Below, piece by piece: positions 57,240 through 64,000 of a stretch of DNA of 64,000 nucleotides. The position numbers and the translations under genes were made by a program. How positions within the stretch are numbered: the first letter of the stretch is position 1; the number at the start of each line of letters is the position of its first letter. This stretch comes from Cannabis sativa (lineage: Eukaryota; Streptophyta; Magnoliopsida; Rosales; Cannabaceae), in the NCBI RefSeq assembly GCF_029168945.1, contig NC_083603.1:43276396-43340395 (forward strand). Direction: 5' to 3'. Below the pieces are notes generated by a model. It ran no database searches. It was not told where the DNA came from and saw only the letters and a list, made by a program, of their open reading frames with translations.

Positions 57240-57980
57240 GCTTTTAAATTATTGGGCACCAATAATTTCTCATAAACCAAAAATTATGTTATATAGGCAC
57301 ATTTTATATCTATCTATATTCTAAAGCCATTAAAATCCATCACCAATCATCATGGAAACAAGAGCTCAAGCGGATCTGAAGATGAAATCATTTTTCATTA
57401 AAGGAAGCAACACTTTTCGGTATTGAGTTGAGTGTAGACGAAAAACAACTATCTCAATTAAAGGAACCCAAAATGAATTTCATATGATCTTATTCCACTT
57501 CATATTCATACTTTAACAACTTTTTAGGCATGATAGAAGTAGCCGCAATCCATCCAAATTTTCACACATTGATCCTCTTTCTTTGTTTTTAGGTTTTTAT
57601 TTTTAATAAAAAATATATTGTGTATCAAGAGTCGAGACAATCAACATTTTTATGCAACAAAAAGTTTATTCACATCGATCATTATATTATAAGTTGCATC
57701 ATTGGGCAACATACCACAAGACTTCATATGTTTGAATAGTTCAATTGTCATGCCAATCTGAATGTAAAGAAAGAAAGCTTCTAAACAGCGATAGAACAAT
57801 ATTAGTTGACTTCACTTTCGACATTGGTAGAAACATTATCTCCACAAAGATTCATTTTTATTAATAACACTGAATTTATAGTTTCTAATCTTTATTAATC
57901 TTTTAAAATTGAAGGGAGTGCGAAAATTTATGGTTTAAATAATATCACATGAGAACAATATATAATATTGTATATATATA
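57240..57980. other. intergenic stretch, nothing firmly recognised
   Basis: A short frame near 57352 (METRAQADLKMKSFFIKGSN) ends after about 24 codons and has no recognised relatives. TTATATAGGCACATTTTATA near 57290 echoes the direct repeats described at 57985 and 60435. Confidence 0.4.
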
Positions 57981-57984
57981 TATA

Positions 57985-58172
57985 AATAGTATCAGTTCAA
58001 ATATCAAATATCAGTTTAAATGGAATTTGTTTTATTTTTATTTTATTATTTTATTATATATAAATAATATTTTATTTAATATAAATAAAAAGTCACCCAT
58101 GAATTTCTCATAAACCAAGAATATAAACCAAGAATTCAGTTATATAGGCACACTTTATATAGAATAGAAATG
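57985..58172. repeat. direct repeat B, copy 1
   Basis: TATCAGTTTAAATGGAATT, ATAAATAATATTTTATTTAA, AAAGTCACCCATGAATTTCT, CAGTTATATAGGCACACTTT and ATATAGAATAG recur at 60440-60613. The two copies bracket the captured gene fragments at 59009-59730. Confidence 0.7.
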
Positions 58173-58179
58173 TTGAATT

Positions 58180-59005
58180 ATAAATTATTTTTATTAATCT
58201 GAGTATACTTGTAATTAGTTCACCAAATATTGACATAAACTCCAAAAACTCCAAAAGTTCAACCCATAACACAAAACTTCCCTTCTGGCGATGTACGTCA
58301 TTCTTAAATGTGAATAGAAGCCACAGAAATATCTAGCTTCATCAAGTGAGCAACCTTTTTCAATTAAAGAAGTAATTAATTCTAAAACATCAACAATAGC
58401 TGAAATTATAACTTGCTTTCCACGGACGGCACACTTTTTCAGTCAATAATTAACTATTAAAAAACTCAATCCAACTCCTATTTCCTCCTCCAAGCGCTAT
58501 CAACAGAAGAAAATCTTGCAATTATTTATACCAAGAAAGGGAAAAAAAAAACAAAAACAAATAAACCCCATTACAATATTACCATATGCAGTGTGCTTAA
58601 ACGCGTTAAATACATAAAACAAAATCTTTGTTGACAATAAATATCTGAAAAAAGTGAAACAAAGAATGCAGCTTGAAGGAAAACAAAATGTACGAAATCA
58701 TAACAAAGTCAAATATCAAAAACCCAAATACCTCTTTATACTAATATCAAACAGAAGATGATCGTCACGCAATTAAGAAATACCAAAGGGGAATTTCTTC
58801 CACAAAAAATTTAAATGCAAACCAAAACATATACCTTTATCGAAATCAAAAAAAAAAAAAAAATTGAAAACATAATGAAAATAGGAAAATATTTTTTTTA
58901 AATGCATCAACAGGAAAATATTTTTTTTTTTAAAAAAATGTACTTTTTTTAATTTTGGGGGAAAATATAATGAAAACATAAAAATTGAAACTTTATTATT
59001 GAAAC
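58180..59005. other. spacer left of the captured gene fragments
   Basis: AT-rich; A-runs near 58840-58860 and 58920-58935. No gene recognised. Confidence 0.4.
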
Positions 59006-59008
59006 ATC

Positions 59009-59431
59009 GGAGACACATACTTATCTTTGTCTCGGTATGATGAGGCTATTTTTGCCTATCAGAAAGCGCTGACTGTGTTCAAGACCACTAAAGGAGAGAA
59101 CCATCCATCTGTTGGTTCAGTCTTTGTTCGGTTAGCTGATTTATACAACAGGACAGGGAAAATAAGAGAATCAAAATCGTACTGTGAGAATGCCCTTCGA
59201 ATTTATGAAAAGCCAATGATTGGGATCCCTGTAGAGGAAATAGCAAGTGGTTTGTCAGATATATCTACCATCTACGAATCAATGGATGAGCTTGAGCAAG
59301 CACTGAAATTGCTAGAGAAGGCATTGAAGATATACAATGATGCTCCTGGTCAGCAGAGCACAATAGCTGGAATCGAAGCCCAGATGGGAGTCTTGCACTA
59401 CATTGGGAAACTATTCGGGTTAGGGTCATAA
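59009..59431 (+). pseudogene. fragment of a kinesin light chain-related (KLCR) TPR protein
   Basis: The frame opens without a start codon (SLSRYDEAIFAYQKALTVFK) and runs through tetratricopeptide units (VRLADLYNRTGKIRESKSYC, IYESMDELEQALKLLEKALK, QQSTIAGIEAQMGVLHY), then leaves the family pattern and stops. It looks like a middle segment of plant KLCR proteins, which have about 500-600 residues and tie microtubules to the cell cortex. Upstream and downstream TPR units are missing. The frame is undamaged, so capture is fairly recent or selection persists. Confidence 0.85.
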
Positions 59432-59571
59432 CCCATTTCATCGTCGTAGCCACCCATACCTCTGTCGTCGGCGGTCATAAGCCGACTCTTAGCCACCAAC
59501 CCATCTTTTTTCAAAGTTGTAAGCTTGGAAAATTTTGATGAAGTTAGTTTTGTCATTGTACAATGCTGTAG

Positions 59572-59730
59572 TTGAAAAAGGAGATGTCTTCACATGAGGG
59601 ACCTCCTGGGTATGATCCACCCGCGGCTACAGCCACAGCCACGGCCACAGCCACAGTCGCGGATACGAAACCTAAGACTAAGTCTGTAAAGAGGAACGAG
59701 AGAAAGAAGGAGAAGGAGAAGCGGATACAG
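59572..59730 (+). pseudogene. single exon of a PYM (partner of Y14-Mago) gene
   Basis: Between a TGCTGTAG acceptor and a CAG/GTATGC donor, 53 codons read LKKEMSSHEGPPGYDPPAAT, an Ala-Thr repeat, then KPKTKSVKRNERKKEKEKRI. The KKEM--GPPGYDP and KSVKRNERKKEKR segments match my memory of plant PYM, which removes exon-junction complexes from mRNA. No upstream MAGO-binding exon and no C-terminal exon is found nearby. The intron flanks seem to be kept, so genomic DNA rather than mRNA was copied. Confidence 0.8.
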
Positions 59731-60430
59731 GTATGCTGCTCTTTTTTTTTCCTTGTTTTATCTTATCATATTTTTGAGCCTGGGATACATCTTTGATTGG
59801 GTAATGTCATTGTCTGCCGAGCATGATTTTTGATACCAAGCAATGGTTGGATGTGTTCTTAGAAGATTTTAATTGGAAGTTTTAGATTCATTTATTTTTG
59901 AGACTGAAATCTTATTCTAATCTGTCTCACCATTATTGACCGTTAATATGAAGACTTTGTGAGGATTTTAAATTGAATATTTTGAAGTTATGTTCTTTTC
60001 AAGGGTTGCAACAAGATGTCTTTATGTGTGGGCATACTTCCTCAATGTTTATTTAGGTCTCCTTCCAAGGAATGGTCAAGTTGTAAAAATAGTCATTCAG
60101 CCATTGAATCTTAGATTAGTCATTCTTCTGATTTTTCTTTTTTGTTTGTATGTCCTCCGATTACCTCTTGATAATTTGTTCACATTATTTATATAATTGC
60201 AGAGGAATCTAGGTTCAATTTTGTACTTGAACTTTCTTACTTTCCTCGCCAACAATGTAGCCATACATTATTAATGTAGCCATACATTATTATTAGATTA
60301 TGAAAGTTTGACCCTTTGGTGGTTCTTTGATTAAATTTCTTCGGTAGTAAAGGTTCTTTAACAAATTCAGTTTGATTGTAAAACTGACATCTTTGTGGCT
60401 TTCCAACAAAGCGTAAGTGTGTTTTGCTTT
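59731..60430. other. probable remnant of PYM intron, then unrecognised DNA
   Basis: Starts with a good donor and a T-rich tract, continues without coding signal. AATGTAGCCATACATTATTA is tandemly repeated near 60258-60292. Confidence 0.45.
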
Positions 60431-60434
60431 ATAG

Positions 60435-60615
60435 ATAAATATCAGTTCAAATTCAAATATTCAATTCAAATATTTAATTTAGGATATTTATTATTATTTT
60501 ATTATAGATAAATAATATTTTATTATTTTATTAAATAAAAATTAAAAGTCACCCATAAAATTCTCAAAAACCAAAAATTTCAGTTATATAGGTATACTTT
60601 ATATAAAATAGATAT
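60435..60615. repeat. direct repeat B, copy 2
   Basis: Same word order as 57985-58172 (TAAATAATATTTTATTATTT, AAAAGTCACCCATAAAATTC, TTCAGTTATATAGGTATACT, TTATATAAAATAGATATA). Confidence 0.7.
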
Positions 60616-60616
60616 A

Positions 60617-61300
60617 AGTTAGAAAAATTACATAAACTTCTATTTTGGTAAAAAATTTATTAGGAAAATTCTACAATGCACCCCTTTAAAATGGATATAT
60701 TGATACACCCCTATCTGTTTTAGCATCCGAAATAATTTTTTACTTAAATTTTTTCTCATGATCATGTACGTTATATATATATTTTTTTAAAATTTCACAA
60801 TAATTAATATATATATATATACTTATATAAGTTATATAAGTTAGAAAAATTACATAAACTTCTATTTTGGTAAAAAATTTATTAGGAAAATTCTACAATG
60901 CACTCCTTTAAAATGGATATATTGATACACCCCTACCTGTTTTAGCATCCGAAATAATTTTGTACTTAAATTTTTTCTCATGATCATGTACGTTATAGTT
61001 ATTTAAGACATCCTGCAAAATTTTAAGAAATTTGGAAAAGTTTAAGACGCCGAAAACTATGTTCAAACAGTGTATTGCACACATGACTATTTTATTTTAT
61101 ACGCGTGTAAAATCGACTGTTTGAATATTATTTTCTATATTGTAAATTATTTCGAATTTCTCAAAAATTTGTAGGATATCTTAAATAGCTATAACGTACA
61201 TGAATATGAAAAAAAAATAGACTAAATTTTTTTTCTGAATGCCAAAATAAGTTAAGGGTGCATCAATACATCCTTTTAAGGGGGTGCATTGTAGAATCAC
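60617..61300. mobile_element. fold-back MITE with a partly duplicated left end
   Basis: The left end ATTCTACAATGCACCCCTTT (60669) and the right end AAGGGGGTGCATTGTAGAAT (about 61277-61296) are inverted repeats. The left 160 bp is present twice (60617-60785 and 60838-61000), with the TC-start AT-rich 45-mer between. CATGTACGTTATAGTTATTT and AAATAGCTATAACGTACATG show the internal fold-back. Same family as 7712-8550. Confidence 0.8.
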
Positions 61301-61304
61301 CAAA

Positions 61305-61955
61305 AATTTATACTTTTATGTTCAAAGTTTTTTTCTAACATTCTTACGGTATTCTATAAAAACATAAAAAAAAAAAATAATAGTAATAACAAAACTACAT
61401 GAAAATAACAAGAAAAGAACATTAAAATAATATCAAAACAACAAAATAATATACAAATAAGAAAAAATTAACAAAAATAATAAAAGTACAACATAAAAAT
61501 ACATCTAGACTATATTTTATGTAAATAAAATTAAAAAACTGTAAAATATTTAAATTTCTACACAGCCGTATTTTTATAATTTTTTTTTTTTTTTGAAATA
61601 TAATTATTCCTATAAATTATTAATAAATAGGTACATTCAAAAAAATAATTGATATATATATACTTTTAATATTATTACTCTCGTTTCTTGATAAAAAAAT
61701 TATTACTCCCCCTTTTAATTGATTATTGTTGTTATTCTTATTATACATAGTCACCAGCCTAATAGTTCTGCTATTAAACTGTTTGTTGAGACCAACTGTT
61801 TTGGTCTTCATTCCATGCATCAATGTACATCGATCTCTCATTGACTAGTCCAAAGGTAAAACAATTAATAATAAGGGAATTAACAGTATCCATATAAAAT
61901 ACAGAAAATTTCTGATCTTTATAACATCGTTTTGGTAGATTTTTTATCTGTTTCG
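61305..61955. other. A/T-rich spacer, nothing recognised
   Basis: Low-complexity AAAATAACAA and similar words; no supported frame. Confidence 0.4.
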
Positions 61956-61959
61956 ATAT

Positions 61960-62100
61960 TTAGGAGAGTGCTTTCATTTTTGTTTTCATGATCGCATACG
62001 TTTATTTAAGATCACTTTTAAATTTTTAAAAAATTTCAAAAAATTTACAGTATAAAAAATAAGATTTAAAAAATTACTTACTACACATATAAAAAAAAAA
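61960..62100. repeat. fragment of the same fold-back MITE family
   Basis: GTTTTCATGATCGCATACGT and TTATTTAAGATCAC, then the T/A-rich arm, match the central part of the 60.6-61.3 kb element. It abuts and truncates the copia pol at 62100. Confidence 0.5.
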
Positions 62101-63905
62101 TCTACCTTTACTCCTTGTTCATCTTTGGATAGTTTCAATGATGTGCTCATAGGAGTATTGGTATATTTGGCGTTCGCAAGACTAAATTTTTTCATCAAGT
62201 TCTTCGCACTTACTTTGAGAGACAAAAGTACCCTCATCAAATTATTTCAATTGGAGACCTAGAAAATAAGTAAGTTCACTTACCATGCTCATTTCAAACT
62301 CTTGTTGCATTTGAAAAACAAAAACTTGTACTTCAAAGTTAGAAGTAGAACCAAACACAAGATCATCAATATATATATTAAGTAACAATAACATCAGTAT
62401 TAATGTTCTTGATGAAAAGTGTTTTATCAACATTTTCCCTTCTGTAATCATAAGATAGCAAAAATTCAGTTAGACGCTCATACCAAGCACGAGATGCTTG
62501 TTTTGTCTAATCTATAAACATGATCAAGAAAATGAGGATCCTCAAACCCTTTGGGTTGTTCAACATACACTTCTTCTTTATGAAAACCATTCAAAAAAGC
62601 AGATTTAACATCCATTTGATACAATTTAAATCTAAGAATGCAAGCTATGGAAAGAACTAACCTGATGGATTCTAATCTTGCTACTGGAGTAAAGGTTTCA
62701 TCAAAGTCAATACTCTCGACTGGAGTATATCCTTGGCCAACCAACCTTGCCTTGTTTTGAATGATTGTGCCAAACTCATCACTCTTATTTTTGAAAATCC
62801 ACTTCGTTCTAATGTTATTCACAAATGGCAGTCTTCGAATCATTGTCCATACCTTGTTATTTTGAATGAACTTATGTAGCTCATCTTGCATTGCTAGGAA
62901 CGTCAATCTTCATCCATTGAGGCTTCTTTCACTGTTTTAGGCTCTAAAGAAGAAACAAAACATAAGAATTGAATTATATTAGCAAATTTTCTTCCTTTTA
63001 TCATGCTTTCATCCAAGTTTTCAAGGATGAGATCAGAAGGATGATTCTTTTTAACCCTTGAGGATGGTTCCCTCTGAATTAGATCAGTGGTCATATTTGA
63101 AGGATTCTCCAATTCTTTTGTTGATGAAGATTCTGGAAGAACAACATCTGTAGCTATAGAGTCTTGCAATGTAGTCTCATCTGCAGCTTCTGTGGCTCTG
63201 TAATTTAACTTGCCACAATAGAAGGCTTTTCAAGCAATTTATCAATATGTTCTTCTGTTGAAATCGCAGAGAAATCCTTTAGATCATCAACAACAACATT
63301 AGTAGATTTCATTACGGTTTGGGTTCTCATATTATACACACAATAAGCCCTACTATTAACGGAATATCCCAAAAAAATATATATTTATAACTTCTTGCAT
63401 CAAATTTTCCTGTGTAATCACGATCTCTCAAAATATAACAAACACAACCAAATACATGAAAATGACTTACATTTGGTTTCTTACCTTTTTCAGATTTCAT
63501 ATGGTGTCTTGTGAAAACCTGGACGTAAGAACACTCTGTTGATAGTATAGCAAGCAGAATTGATTTCTTCGGCCCAAAGATGCCTTGTAATCTTCTTGTT
63601 ATTTAACATTACTCTAGCCATTCTTGTTAGAGTTCGATTCTTTCTTTCAACCACTTTATTTTGTTCAAGAGTTTTAGCAGCAAAAAATTCACGAGAAATA
63701 CCATTAGATTTATGAAACTCATCATATACACTATTTTCAAATTTTTTTCCATGATCACTCCTAATGCAAACAATCGTACCAATGTTGCAATCTTTTTCAG
63801 GTTTTAATTTTAAATACAAAGATTTAAAAGCCTCAAAAGTATCAGATATTTCTCTTAAAAAGTCTACACATGAAAAACGAGAAAAATCATCAACATACAA
63901 AAGTA
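62101..63905 (-). mobile_element. degenerate Ty1-copia pol (integrase and reverse transcriptase)
   Basis: From right to left on minus: integrase core (63900-63490: LYVDDFSRFSCVDFL, IVCIRSDHGKKFENSVYDEF, VERKNRTLTRMARVML), a linker with stops and frameshifts (63480-62903), RT (62906-62478: [56 protein letters not shown]), then RT catalytic box NIYIDDLVFGS with LTYFLGLQLK (62451-62242) and a last piece KNLMKKFSLANAKYTNTPMS (62240-62101). RNase H, LTRs, gag and protease are missing. The retained order identifies Ty1-copia. It differs from the 19-34 kb element. Confidence 0.93.
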
Positions 63906-64000
63906 TATTATTTAGGGTTTAGGATTTAGGTTTATATAAAATTATTTTTGAAAAAATTCCAATATAATAATAATAACAACAATAACGTGGAAATATATGT
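63906..64000. other. unrecognised window end
   Basis: Integrase similarity stops at about 63905, replaced by TTTAGGGTTTAGGATTTAGG, a short telomere-like or microsatellite-like run, and then AT-rich DNA. Confidence 0.45.

Noticed and set aside
59027..59431. KLCR fragment as a complete small gene
   Set aside because: No ATG at the proposed start (TTG), and both family-conserved flanks are missing; treated as a captured fragment.
1..64000. CRISPR array, bacterial operon or riboswitch
   Set aside because: Every tandem repeat seen is a plant-type satellite, microsatellite or transposon subterminal array, and all genes have introns; nothing prokaryotic was found.

Overview
The window looks like nuclear DNA of a flowering plant, most likely a eudicot. 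Plant-type split genes with GT-AG introns sit in very AT-rich DNA packed with plant transposable elements (Ty3-gypsy, Ty1-copia, LINE, SINE, CACTA/EnSpm and several fold-back MITE families). The species cannot be named from the sequence alone.

Host genes: (1) a ten-exon F-box/FIST-domain gene on + at 4589-7279, with G-boxes and a TATA box upstream; (2) a MIR171 hairpin on - near 10.5 kb; (3) a two-exon mitochondrial gamma-carbonic-anhydrase-like gene on - at 12451-15257, with complex-I-type promoter motifs; (4) an 84-residue protein of unknown function on + at 34933-35187; (5) a seven-exon MIKC MADS-box gene, probably of the TM8 clade, on - at 42416-46064. From memory, the F-box/FIST and gamma-CAL homologues are also neighbours in Arabidopsis, so 4.6-15.3 kb is probably conserved ancestral gene order.

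Mobile DNA makes up most of the rest. 0-2.3 kb holds a decayed Ty3-gypsy pol. 2.3-4.4 kb and 7.3-9.4 kb hold MITEs, a 5'-truncated LINE and tandem repeats. 19358-34068 is one Ty1-copia element (5-bp duplication CATTT, most of pol lost). Its right LTR is split by a 10.5-kb CACTA element at 23011-33484 (3-bp duplication TTA), which itself holds another terminal-inverted-repeat element. 36.8-39.1 kb holds decayed sequence resembling plant pararetroviruses. 39.6-40.8 kb is an unexplained diverged repeat array. 41247-41580 and 54812-55122 are small CACTA-type MITEs. 46253-54771 is a second, much fresher CACTA element (duplication TAT) inserted 189 bp upstream of the MADS-box start codon. It has an unbroken 860-codon TNP2 transposase followed by a spliced gene ending in a Ulp1-like cysteine protease. 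59.0-59.7 kb carries exon fragments of two unrelated host genes side by side (a kinesin-light-chain-related TPR protein and a PYM-type protein). 62.1-63.9 kb is a decayed Ty1-copia pol.

The strongest points for a second look are the fresh CACTA element next to the MADS gene, the transposase plus Ulp1-protease layout shared by both CACTA elements, a possible in-frame stop in the last MADS exon, the paired captured gene fragments, and the inverted modular array at 17.5-18.3 kb. All gene models were built by eye from splice signals and reading-frame continuity; no database or alignment program was used.
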